Shown: positions 1 through 6,354, counted from the first letter of the stretch. The stretch: DNA of 6,354 nt from an uncultured bacterium (GCA_903934155.1 CAIZMS010000379.1:1-6354); one strand, 5' to 3'. Notes: generated by a model from the letters alone, not told the origin. Numbers and translations: made by a program.

Positions 1-3000
1 CCGCCATCGCTTCAAAACCATACGGTTTTTGAAGAAATCCGGCCAGTCCCCAATCTTCAAATCGACTCATAACGTCTTCCTTGATATACCCGCTACAGAG
101 AATCACCTTCACCTCCGGATTTAATTTCCGAAGTTCCAACAATGCCTCATGACCGTCACATTGCGGCATGGTCAGATCCATAAGAACACACCGGATGTCA
201 GCCTGATTTTGCCTATACTTCTCTACGGCATCAATCCCATCCACGGCCGCCACAGCCCTGTACCCAAGACGTTCAATGAATTTCAACCCCAGTTCCCGGA
301 CCGGCTCCTCATCATCCGCAAGCAGGATCGCGCCATGTCCAAGACATCGCTCCATTTCCGCGGGTCTTGACAACGATTTGAGTGTCAGGCGCCCGACAGG
401 AAAAAGCACGCGAAATGTGGTTCCATGGCCCTTCTCACTGCAGACATCAATGGTTCCGTGGTGGCCCCTGACGATCCCCAGCACAGCAGCCAAACCAAGC
501 CCCCGCCCGGTAAACTTGGTTGTGAAAAATGGATCAAAAATGCGCGACAGGATGCCCTGCTCCATTCCGCATCCCGTATCCCTGACTTCAATATAAACAT
601 ATTCCCCTTCCGGCATCGTTTCGTTCATCCACAAGGACGCAAGCATTCCCGCATCACACCAAATGGTCCCCGTCTGAAGGGTAATCACCCCGACTGAGTC
701 CCCGATCGCCTCTGCGGCATTAATCACCAGATTCATCACAATCTGACCAATCTGTGAAGAATCCCCATCCAGCGTCTTCAAAGCTTCATCGAGTGAGTAA
801 AGTATGGTCACTTTTTTACTGACCGACACCTCCAGTATACCCACCATCTCCCTGACCATGGCGTTTAGGTCAACTGCATGAATCTGGCTGTGCCCCCGTC
901 CCGAGTAGGCCAGCATCTGGCTCGACAAGGAGGCTGCCCGATTGGCCGCCGTCTCGATATCACGAATATAACCAATCGCCGGGGTTCCGGGAGGAGTCTC
1001 AAGTTTGGCCAACTCCGCATTGCCCAGAATCGCCATCAGGATGTTGTTGAAATCGTGGGCAATGCCGCCTGCCATGACTCCAAGGCTTTCCAATTTCTGA
1101 GCCTGCCGGACTTGAGCTTCGAGCTTATCGTGTTCAGCCTCAATTCGCTTTCGTTCCTCGATTTCGAGCTTGAGCTGCTTGTTCTTCAGAAATAACTGCT
1201 CCGTCCGCTCGCGGACACGTACTTCAAGTTCATCATGAGCCTTGCTGAGGGCTTTTTCAGAACGATCACGCTCACGATTCACCAAACTTCGCGACACCAG
1301 ACTCGCTACCTCAAAAGCGAATCGCACTTCGTCACTCGACCATTTCCGCCCCAGACCCGTCTGTGAAAATACAAGCACCCCTCCGACTTTCCCAAATGGC
1401 TTGAATGGAGCGAAGAGCGCAGCCCGACTCTCCAATCCCACACACAATTCCTTTAAACCAGGGATGCTGTCGTCAGACACAACATCGGACACCGCCAAGG
1501 TACGCCCCTCATCAAGAATGGCCTTCAGGGCTTTAGAGTTCTCCCCCGAAAAGATTTCCCCGGAAACATGAAGCCCCCGGGCAAGATCAAAACGATCTTC
1601 TGTTAGAAATTCCGCCTTATCCGCAATACTGGATATGATCCACACCTGGTCAGCCCGGATTACCCGGCCAACTTCCTCGGTAGTCCTTTGCCAGGACGCC
1701 AAGAGGGATCCCTCCCCCAATCCCTCTGAATCAACCAGTTTCCACAGGGCGTCCTGCTGACGTTGGGCGATCACCATCGAAATATTCCGAAGCTCAGACT
1801 CCTCTCCGATCCTGAGCCAAATGATCGTGAACGTCATCATCAAAAGCGAGAGCAGGGCCGTAACCAGCAATGGCGTGAGTCGTTTTTGAAGGAGGGCCTT
1901 GCCCCACAGGGTATCTGCCTGATCTACCCCAAGAACCACTAAAACTCGCCCGGATTCCGGTTCCGTAATGGGCAGATAAGCGGAAACAAAATGCTCCCCG
2001 TGATTCGATTGGATTTGCTGCAGGCTCACCCCCGTGCCAGATTCAAATACACGAGTGACACCAGCCAGTACATTCGGACAAACCTCTCCGGAACAGGCAT
2101 TCTGAAAATCAGAAACACCCCGATACCGGGACGGTTCCACCTCAAGGAGAAGCTGTATTTTTCCCGCCACCCGCCGCATCAAGGAAAGGGACCGGATATC
2201 ACTCGACGAGTCAGCGATGTATTGGCATTGCTCCCTTAATCTCGTGTAATCCGGGCCGGAAAAGTCTGCTCCGATTCCGGAAAGATGCATCACCCGTTCC
2301 GGATTAATGGCCGCCACAATCAGCCGGCCCAAATCCAGAAGCCTCACCCTAGCCTCGCCCTGGGCAACATGCTGCACCTTTTCAGTCATTACAAAGCCAC
2401 TAATAAGAATCATCAGGACAACCACGATGGCTAAGCACTCCAAACGCATAATCCACTTGATCGCCGTCCCGGAAAAACGCGCCATTCTCCAGATAAAATG
2501 CTCATGCCAAATGATCAGGGCAATCGTGCAGACCGCGCCGCACCGAAGCAACTGAACAGGAATTCCAGTGGCCGATAAAAAGAATTCAGTATTGAAAAAT
2601 GCGGCCAGCCCGAAGTCCACTTTGGGCGCTACCAAACCTGACAAGGTCGCATAACCGACCATGGCCATGGGGGCAATCCAGTGTCGGAAATTCCGCCCCC
2701 CCCCCGGAAGCGGAGCTCCCCATTGCCATAGCGCTATGGCGGCCAGTAATCCGCCCGGAAACGCCAAAACATAGCGAGCCGTCGACAAAAGACCGAAATG
2801 CCCGAACCGAACCGCCACGGCCCCCAGCAGGCACAAGGACGGCACATAGATCCACCATCCCGCCCGGCCAACACCCGCCCACACCACATTACGACGCCCA
2901 AATTCAAACAGAAAGAGGAAGGACAAGACAAGCAGAACGGAATGCGTAAATGTCAGAAAAGCGGGTTCACCCAATGCAGGCAACACCATGCCGACCCATT

Positions 3001-3160
3001 CATTGAATCCATGGACAATGGCAAAAAGTCCAAGCCAGATCCATGACACCCCCTGCTCCCGGATTTGCGCCATGGAAAAGGCGACCATGGCCAGCAGGAA
3101 GAAGGCCAACCCGTATATCAGGAATACAAAATCAAGATGTCCAATGAAAAACGCCGTCAC
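1..3160 (-). CDS. Hybrid sensor histidine kinase, 7-TM/PDC-like sensor/GAF/HisKA/HATPase/receiver (3' end beyond window)
   Basis: A membrane sensor kinase that should autophosphorylate on His and pass the phosphate to its own receiver. The frame stays open from the GTG at 3160 to base 1. Residues 9-220 hold about seven hydrophobic helices whose Arg/Lys-rich loops (88-100, 156-160, 225-239) fit N-out topology. Helix 8 is ~237-257. An extracytoplasmic domain (~260-425) ends in a PDC/Cache-like FVSAYLPI...GVD pattern. Helix 9 is ~429-450, GAF ~467-627, coiled coil ~629-690. The HisKA H-box GGIAHDFNN places the phosphoacceptor at His702, as in CckA-type kinases. HATPase boxes are Asn814, DTGCGM 861-866 and GRGLGLA 885-891. 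The receiver has Asp949/Asp950, Asp995, Ser1023 and Lys1045; only its last helix and any further C-terminal domain are missing. GTG was chosen because GGAGG lies 8 nt upstream; an in-frame TAG at 3181-3179 blocks longer starts except TTG 3178. It follows the metal-binding protein gene by 45 bp, probably in the same operon. Architecture is firm; the signal is unknown. Confidence 0.95.
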   Translation of the reverse strand, partial: MTAFFIGHLDFVFLIYGLAFFLLAMVAFSMAQIREQGVSWIWLGLFAIVHGFNEWVGMVLPALGEPAFLTFTHSVLLVLSFLFLFEFGRRNVVWAGVGRAGWWIYVPSLCLLGAVAVRFGHFGLLSTARYVLAFPGGLLAAIALWQWGAPLPGGGRNFRHWIAPMAMVGYATLSGLVAPKVDFGLAAFFNTEFFLSATGIPVQLLRCGAVCTIALIIWHEHFIWRMARFSGTAIKWIMRLECLAIVVVLMILISGFVMTEKVQHVAQGEARVRLLDLGRLIVAAINPERVMHLSGIGADFSGPDYTRLREQCQYIADSSSDIRSLSLMRRVAGKIQLLLEVEPSRYRGVSDFQNACSGEVCPNVLAGVTRVFESGTGVSLQQIQSNHGEHFVSAYLPITEPESGRVLVVLGVDQADTLWGKALLQKRLTPLLVTALLSLLMMTFTIIWLRIGEESELRNISMVIAQRQQDALWKLVDSEGLGEGSLLASWQRTTEEVGRVIRADQVWIISSIADKAEFLTEDRFDLARGLHVSGEIFSGENSKALKAILDEGRTLAVSDVVSDDSIPGLKELCVGLESRAALFAPFKPFGKVGGVLVFSQTGLGRKWSSDEVRFAFEVASLVSRSLVNRERDRSEKALSKAHDELEVRVRERTEQLFLKNKQLKLEIEERKRIEAEHDKLEAQVRQAQKLESLGVMAGGIAHDFNNILMAILGNAELAKLETPPGTPAIGYIRDIETAANRAASLSSQMLAYSGRGHSQIHAVDLNAMVREMVGILEVSVSKKVTILYSLDEALKTLDGDSSQIGQIVMNLVINAAEAIGDSVGVITLQTGTIWCDAGMLASLWMNETMPEGEYVYIEVRDTGCGMEQGILSRIFDPFFTTKFTGRGLGLAAVLGIVRGHHGTIDVCSEKGHGTTFRVLFPVGRLTLKSLSRPAEMERCLGHGAILLADDEEPVRELGLKFIERLGYRAVAAVDGIDAVEKYRQNQADIRCVLMDLTMPQCDGHEALLELRKLNPEVKVILCSGYIKEDVMSRFEDWGLAGFLQKPYGFEAMA
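2696..2705 (-). repeat. Homopolymer run of 10 G in the kinase coding strand
   Basis: Ten consecutive C on the + strand, hence ten G in the coding strand. They encode the end of Pro152 and Gly153-Gly155 in the predicted third cytoplasmic loop of the 7-TM module. As given, the tract keeps the kinase frame open. A one-base change would bring an early stop in either direction: one shifted frame meets TAG about 22 codons on, the other a TGA at 2588-2586. Poly-G tracts of this length are known contingency sites in other bacteria; that role here is inference. Confidence 0.9.
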
Positions 3161-3168
3161 AAAAACAT

Positions 3169-3173
3169 CCTCC
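3169..3173 (-). promoter_or_regulatory. Shine-Dalgarno site deciding the GTG start of the hybrid kinase
   Basis: GGAGG on the minus strand lies 8 nt upstream of GTG 3160-3158. The only nearby ATG (within GGATGTTTTTGTGA) is in another frame and reads Met-Phe-Leu then stop. This makes GTG the preferred start over the in-frame TTG at 3178, which lacks a site. Confidence 0.75.
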
Positions 3174-3205
3174 GTCAACTATTTCAAAAGGGGACCCGAT
3201 CACGC

Positions 3206-4072
3206 TCATTTCAAAGCTTGTCGCAATTGGAGCAAATTTTTCTCCATCAAATCAAGATAGGCACTCGTCGACACCGACCCGGAAACCACGGGATCCAAAT
3301 TATAAACCACCGCTCCGGTTTCACGAGAAATCGCTTCGGCCGACTTGGCTGAATACTGAGGTTCCACAAAAATAGCCTTCACATCACTCGCCTTGACCTT
3401 CCGGATCAATGCGGCCAGCTCACCCGCCGATGGCTCGGTTCCCGGCTCCCGCTCAATCACCGCAACCACCTTCAGTCCGAATTCACTGGCGAAATACGGA
3501 AAGGCTTCATGAAATGTAATAATGTCCCGCGTCCGGAGTTCACCCAACTCCCGATCCATTCTCGCTTTGAGGGCTTTGAGCTCCCCCTCATATCGCGAGG
3601 CGTTCGCCCGATATGAATCGGCATGAACAGGATCCCAGGCGGCCAATCCAGCAGCAATCGTCTGAATCTGTCGGATGTGGCGGGTCGGACTGAGCCAGAC
3701 ATGGGAATTCGTGACACCCTCCGTGACCAGCAAATCAATTCCGGCGCTGGCATCAATGATCCGGGTAGCCGTCCGAAGCCGAAGCAGACTCTCTCCAAAA
3801 GACTCCATCCCCGCGCCGTTGGCCACGACCATATCAGCCTGTGCCAAAATCGCCCGATCGCGTGGAGTCAGTTGGTAATCGTGCAGACAGCCGGTCGTGG
3901 AAGCCGCCAGATTAACCACCCCAATCCCCTTCACCCCGGCGGTCACATTCATCACCGCAATCTGGATTGGGTAGAAGGTGGTGACAATTGCCCTGGACGC
4001 CCCCTCTCCTGCGCCGCAAGCGAATCCCGCCAGTATTACCCAAAGAAAAAAGACCATCAGGATTTTATTCAT
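3206..4072 (-). CDS. znuA: ZnuA/TroA-family metal ABC transporter substrate-binding (lipo)protein
   Basis: A cluster A-I (SBP_bac_9) solute-binding protein of 288 aa that should capture Zn(II) or Mn(II) outside the inner membrane. Residues 1-18 form a signal peptide; Cys19 in AGFAC fits a permissive lipobox, so it may be lipid-anchored, although the -3 Gly is not ideal. The expected ligands are visible: His64 (CLHDYQLTP), His124 (NSHVWLSP), His188 (TFHEAFPYFASEFGL) and Asp260 (NLDPV). Other family signatures are the ADMVVANGAGME segment (80-90) and FVEPQYSAKSAEAI (235-248). The His-rich loop of many ZnuA proteins is absent, so metal preference cannot be told from sequence. ATG 4072-4070 has GGAG at 4085-4082, 9 nt upstream. 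It is first in its transcription unit and followed by a hybrid kinase rather than permease and ATPase genes. Transport would need partners encoded elsewhere, or the protein may serve the kinase. Family certain, metal and role less so. Confidence 0.93.
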   Translation of the reverse strand: MNKILMVFFLWVILAGFACGAGEGASRAIVTTFYPIQIAVMNVTAGVKGIGVVNLAASTTGCLHDYQLTPRDRAILAQADMVVANGAGMESFGESLLRLRTATRIIDASAGIDLLVTEGVTNSHVWLSPTRHIRQIQTIAAGLAAWDPVHADSYRANASRYEGELKALKARMDRELGELRTRDIITFHEAFPYFASEFGLKVVAVIEREPGTEPSAGELAALIRKVKASDVKAIFVEPQYSAKSAEAISRETGAVVYNLDPVVSGSVSTSAYLDLMEKNLLQLRQALK

Positions 4073-4098
4073 AGCTCACAACTCCGGCTGATGGCCGA

Positions 4099-4127
4099 AC
4101 TATAACGCCACTCCCCGCCCATGTCCA
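4099..4127 (-). promoter_or_regulatory. Candidate sigma70-type promoter for the binding-protein/kinase operon
   Basis: On the minus strand TGGACA (4127-4122, 5 of 6 to TTGACA) is followed after exactly 17 bp by TATAGT (4104-4099, 5 of 6 to TATAAT). Transcription would start near 4092, leaving about 20 nt before the ATG at 4072, with the GGAG site inside it. The spacer is very G-rich. I see no palindrome like a Gram-negative Zur box. Based on consensus matching only. Confidence 0.5.
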
Positions 4128-4148
4128 CAGGCTTCATAATTCTATTTC

Positions 4149-4186
4149 CATCGGGAATTGCTTGCCAAGAACACCCTTCATCGGGA
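4149..4186. repeat. Pair of 8-bp direct repeats CATCGGGA, starts 30 bp apart
   Basis: CATCGGGA occurs at 4149-4156 and again at 4179-4186 in the divergent spacer. The 30-bp period is close to three helical turns, so both copies would face the same side of DNA. The copies flank the candidate -35 of the PhoH gene, and the second touches its candidate -10. They could be operator half-sites, but two 8-mers can also arise by chance. Confidence 0.35.
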
Positions 4187-4190
4187 GAAT
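4162..4190 (+). promoter_or_regulatory. Weak candidate promoter for the PhoH2-type gene
   Basis: TTGCCA (4162-4167) and GAGAAT (4185-4190) are separated by 17 bp and match consensus at 4 of 6 positions each. A start near 4197 would leave about 36 nt of leader containing the AAAGGAG site. The call rests on weak consensus matching. Confidence 0.3.
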
Positions 4191-4211
4191 GTCCTCCCAT
4201 AGCCAGTTTAT

Positions 4212-4218
4212 AAAGGAG
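4212..4218 (+). promoter_or_regulatory. Ribosome binding site of the PhoH2-type gene, unusually distant
   Basis: AAAGGAG is a strong anti-16S match but lies 14 nt from the ATG at 4233, longer than the usual 5-9. No in-frame ATG, GTG or TTG occurs between the site and 4233, and the protein begins with the family-typical TFVLDTNVLLHD, so the start is retained. Confidence 0.6.
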
Positions 4219-4232
4219 TAACACAATCATTC

Positions 4233-5546
4233 ATGAGCAATAAAACATTTGTCCTGGATACCAACGTCCTGTTACATGACCACACCTGTATCGAATCCTT
4301 CGCCGACAACACCGTTGTCCTCCCCATGCCCGTCATCGAGGAACTCGACAAGTTCAAAAAAGAAACCAATGAACTGGGTCGAAACGCCCGCGGGGTGATT
4401 CGCCGGCTGGATGCGCTTCGCGAACACGGCCGACTCGGCGACGGTGTCAAAATGGATAATGGAGGAACCCTCAAAATCATCGTCGGCTCAAGACCAGTGG
4501 GAGACAGCGGGCTGGAGGAGGAGATCCCTGACAACAAGATCATCCGCGTGGCCTATTGGCTCCACAAGCAGGGGGAGCGCGTCTATTTTGTTTCCAAGGA
4601 CATCAATGCCCGCATCAAGGCGGATGCACTCGGCATCGAGGTCATGGACTTCGAAAAGCAGAAGATCAACTTCGACGAACTGTTTTCCGGCTATCGGGAA
4701 GTCACCGTGAAACCCGAGGTCATTGATGCCTTTTATGCCAACCGGAGCGTGGAGATTCCCGATCTGGATCTGCTTCCCAACGAATTCGTCAACCTGATCT
4801 CTGAAGGCACCGAGCACCTGACCGCTCTGGGCCGCGCGGGCGGAAATGGCACCATCGTGCCGATGAACCCGAAAATCGAAAGCGTCTTCCACATCAAGCC
4901 GCGCAGCCGCGAGCAACGCATGGCCCTGGAACTCCTGATGGATGACTCGGTGCAATTGGTGACGCTGGTCGGGCAGGCTGGAACCGGGAAAACCCTGCTG
5001 GCTCTTGCCGCCGGTCTGGAAAAAGTCATGGTTCAAAAACGGTACGACCGGATTCTGGTCACCCGCCCTATCATGCCCTTCGGAAAGGACATCGGGTACC
5101 TGCCGGGGCACAAGGAGGAGAAGCTTGCCAACTGGATGATGCCGATCTTCGACAACCTGACCTACCTCATGCTGAAGACCAGTTCCAATGAACATAAAAA
5201 TACTGTCCGGGAAAAAATCGAGAAACTCCAGCGCGATGAAATCATCGAACTGGAGGCACTCACCTACATCCGTGGACGTTCCATCCCCCGCCAGTTCGTG
5301 ATCGTGGATGAGGCACAAAACCTGACCCCGCATGAAATCAAAACCATCGTCAGTCGCGCAGGGGAAGGCACAAAAATGATTCTGACCGGCGACCCCTATC
5401 AAATCGACAATCCCTATCTCGACGCCAGCAGCAACGGTCTGGCCTATGCGGTGGAACATATGAAAACCCAGTCCCTGCACGGCCATGTGACATTAACCAA
5501 GAGTGAGCGCAGTACACTGGCGGCACTGGCGGCAAGTCTGTTGTAA
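4233..5546 (+). CDS. phoH2: PIN domain-PhoH ATPase fusion protein (PhoH2 family)
   Basis: A complete 437-aa cytoplasmic protein that joins an N-terminal PIN RNase-fold domain (~1-145) to a C-terminal PhoH P-loop ATPase (~215-437). PIN acidic residues are visible: Asp9 (VLDTNVLLHD), Glu36 (VIEELDKFK), Asp100 and Asp123 (SKDINARIKA), consistent with an active metal-dependent nuclease site. The ATPase has Walker A GQAGTGKT (247-254), Walker B VIVDEAQN (356-363), the LTGDPYQID segment (384-392) and the closing KSERSTLAALAASLL. Characterised mycobacterial PhoH2 proteins unwind and cleave RNA; the same activity is inferred here. Mycobacterial phoH2 follows a small antitoxin-like gene (phoAT); here the 5' side is only a 160-bp divergent spacer, so no such partner is seen. 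The next gene begins 30 bp downstream on the same strand with no terminator-like hairpin between, so they are probably co-transcribed. Length and motifs are normal for the family. Confidence 0.96.
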   Translation: MSNKTFVLDTNVLLHDHTCIESFADNTVVLPMPVIEELDKFKKETNELGRNARGVIRRLDALREHGRLGDGVKMDNGGTLKIIVGSRPVGDSGLEEEIPDNKIIRVAYWLHKQGERVYFVSKDINARIKADALGIEVMDFEKQKINFDELFSGYREVTVKPEVIDAFYANRSVEIPDLDLLPNEFVNLISEGTEHLTALGRAGGNGTIVPMNPKIESVFHIKPRSREQRMALELLMDDSVQLVTLVGQAGTGKTLLALAAGLEKVMVQKRYDRILVTRPIMPFGKDIGYLPGHKEEKLANWMMPIFDNLTYLMLKTSSNEHKNTVREKIEKLQRDEIIELEALTYIRGRSIPRQFVIVDEAQNLTPHEIKTIVSRAGEGTKMILTGDPYQIDNPYLDASSNGLAYAVEHMKTQSLHGHVTLTKSERSTLAALAASLL

Positions 5547-5558
5547 GAAGCTGGACGC

Positions 5559-5579
5559 CAGGAATCAGGAGTCAGAATG
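5559..5579 (+). repeat. Degenerate heptamer tandem repeat spanning the RBS and start of the M20 gene
   Basis: Three adjacent 7-mers, CAGGAAT, CAGGAGT and CAGAATG, fill most of the 30-bp gap between the two plus-strand genes. The last copy ends on the ATG. The middle copy supplies GGAG (5568-5571), 5 nt before the ATG, so repeat and ribosome binding site coincide. Heptamer arrays of this CAGGAGT-like type are familiar as intergenic filler in some cyanobacterial and other genomes (from memory). With three imperfect copies the call is tentative. Confidence 0.45.
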
Positions 5580-6354
5580 AGTTCAGTGAGTGTCACATCG
5601 ATAGCCGCTTGTTTCGAGGCAGAGAAAGCGCGATACATCCGCGAGTGGCAGGAGTTCCTCCGGTTCCCCAGTGTCAGCACGTGCGCTGAACATACGGAAG
5701 ATTGCTCCCGGTGCGCCACATGGTTGGCCAATCATCTCTCTGCCATGGGGTTCACCACACGACTGATCCCCACGGATTCACATCCGCTCGTCTTTGCCGA
5801 ACGGGCCGGGAAGCCGGGGTTTCCCACCGTCCTTTTCTATGGGCATTACGATGTACAGCCCGAGGATCCGGTGTCGCTTTGGAAAACGCCGCCCTTCGAG
5901 CCTACCCTGCTCCGGGGCCGGATGTTTGCCCGGGGCGCACAGGATAACAAGGGCCAGCTTTTTGCCGCGATCAAGGCGATTGAAGCTCTGATCCGTGCCG
6001 ATGCACTTCATGTCACGCTAAAATTCCTGATCGAGGGTGATGAGGAAACCGGCGAAATGCCCATCATCAAGGTTCTTCACCGAGAACAGGCAGCCCTCGC
6101 CGCGGATATCGTCATGGCGGCCGACACCAGTGCCGTCAGCTCCGGCGCGCCAACCATTACCATGGGCTTGCGGGGCATTGTCCACCTGACCGCCGTCCTC
6201 TCGGGACCTGACCACGACCTACATTCCGGCGTCCACGGCGGGCGTATTCCAAACCCTGCCAACGCGCTCTGCCGGATGATCGCCTCGCTACATCACGACA
6301 ATGGACAGGTGGCGGTGGACGGATTCTATGATGGGGTTCAGGATCCCACGGCCG
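5577..6354 (+). CDS. M20-family metallopeptidase, dipeptidase/carnosinase-like (3' end beyond window)
   Basis: The N-terminal 259 residues of a zinc-dependent exopeptidase of the M20 family; full-length relatives are about 450 aa, so a little over half is visible. Catalytic landmarks are present: His90 and Asp92 in YGHYDVQPEDP (metal ligand and helper), Asp123 in ARGAQDNKG (bridging metal ligand), Glu156-Glu157 in EGDEETG (general base and ligand) and Asp183 in AADTS (ligand). His216 in DLHSGVHGG begins the dimerisation (lid) domain, where this His reaches into the partner active site in the family. The WKTPPFEP and GLRGIVHL segments place it with dipeptidases of the carnosinase/CNDP-like branch rather than ArgE or DapE, though substrate is not determined by sequence alone. 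No signal peptide is seen, so it is cytoplasmic. ATG 5577 has GGAG 5 nt upstream. It lies 30 bp after the PhoH2-type gene, probably in one operon; no biochemical link between them is evident. Confidence 0.93.
   Translation, partial: MSSVSVTSIAACFEAEKARYIREWQEFLRFPSVSTCAEHTEDCSRCATWLANHLSAMGFTTRLIPTDSHPLVFAERAGKPGFPTVLFYGHYDVQPEDPVSLWKTPPFEPTLLRGRMFARGAQDNKGQLFAAIKAIEALIRADALHVTLKFLIEGDEETGEMPIIKVLHREQAALAADIVMAADTSAVSSGAPTITMGLRGIVHLTAVLSGPDHDLHSGVHGGRIPNPANALCRMIASLHHDNGQVAVDGFYDGVQDPTA

Noticed and set aside
149..1571. Several plus-strand open frames of 70-110 codons across the left part
   Set aside because: They are antisense to the receiver, HATPase, HisKA and GAF regions of the hybrid kinase, whose frame is open throughout with intact motifs.
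2586..2949. Overlapping open frames on both strands around the poly-G tract
   Set aside because: They lie inside the kinase gene's 7-TM region. The hydrophobic frame read from GTG 3160 is continuous on both sides of the tract, so the others are shadows.
3132..3209. 25-codon minus-strand mini-ORF whose ATG overlaps the TGA of the binding-protein gene (ATGA) and runs past the kinase start
   Set aside because: The ATGA overlap hints at translational coupling, but there is no Shine-Dalgarno site for it and no protein-like features. The kinase has its own GGAGG. Probably fortuitous.
3623..4105. 160-codon plus-strand open frame opposite the metal-binding protein gene
   Set aside because: It overlaps a gene with a signal peptide and all four metal ligands; its predicted protein is Pro/Arg/His-rich without motifs.
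4233..4670. Stand-alone VapC-like PIN toxin
   Set aside because: The PIN domain is continuous in frame with the PhoH ATPase and the spacing is typical of the fused PhoH2 family; no adjacent VapB-like antitoxin is present.
4488..5486. 332-codon open frame antisense to the PhoH2-type gene
   Set aside because: It lies wholly inside a gene with complete PIN and PhoH motifs on the other strand, shows no recognisable domain, and its composition (many Asp, Gly, His, Val) is what complementary codons would give.
5547..5576. Terminator between the PhoH2-type gene and the peptidase gene
   Set aside because: The 30-bp gap has no GC-rich inverted repeat followed by T residues; it is mostly the heptamer repeat and ribosome binding site.

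Overview
The window holds four protein-coding genes in two divergent pairs. No tRNA, rRNA, CRISPR array or transposase gene was seen. Two genes run off the window edges and are partial. Base composition is moderately GC-rich and genes are tightly packed with Shine-Dalgarno sites. The lipoprotein-type signal, the nine-helix membrane kinase with a CckA-like HDFNN H-box, and the gene mix suggest a Gram-negative environmental bacterium. A PVC-group (Kiritimatiellota/Verrucomicrobiota-like) or deltaproteobacterial-type genome is my guess; nothing in the window proves the phylum.

Minus strand, right to left: a ZnuA/TroA-type metal-binding solute-binding protein (4072-3206) is followed after 45 bp by a very large hybrid histidine kinase. 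The kinase starts at a GTG at 3160 and is still open at base 1 (1053 codons visible). It reads 7-TM module, eighth helix, extracytoplasmic PDC/Cache-like sensor, ninth helix, GAF, coiled coil, HisKA (His702), HATPase and receiver (Asp995). The pair has one good promoter candidate upstream of the binding-protein gene and probably forms an operon. No ABC permease or ATPase gene accompanies the binding protein here, so a metal-sensing pair (binding protein plus kinase) is an attractive but unproven idea. The kinase gene carries an uninterrupted run of 10 G, a possible phase-variation site.

Plus strand: a complete PIN-PhoH fusion protein (PhoH2 type; 4233-5546) combines a nuclease-fold PIN domain with a PhoH ATPase. 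It is followed after 30 bp by an M20-family metallopeptidase of the dipeptidase/carnosinase-like branch (starts 5577, runs off the right edge, 259 codons visible). The short spacer contains a degenerate heptamer repeat that also supplies the ribosome binding site.

The 160-bp divergent spacer (4073-4232) holds the two promoter candidates and a pair of 8-bp direct repeats whose starts are 30 bp apart. The two gene pairs show no obvious shared pathway: one side looks like metal sensing or uptake, the other like RNA metabolism and peptide turnover.
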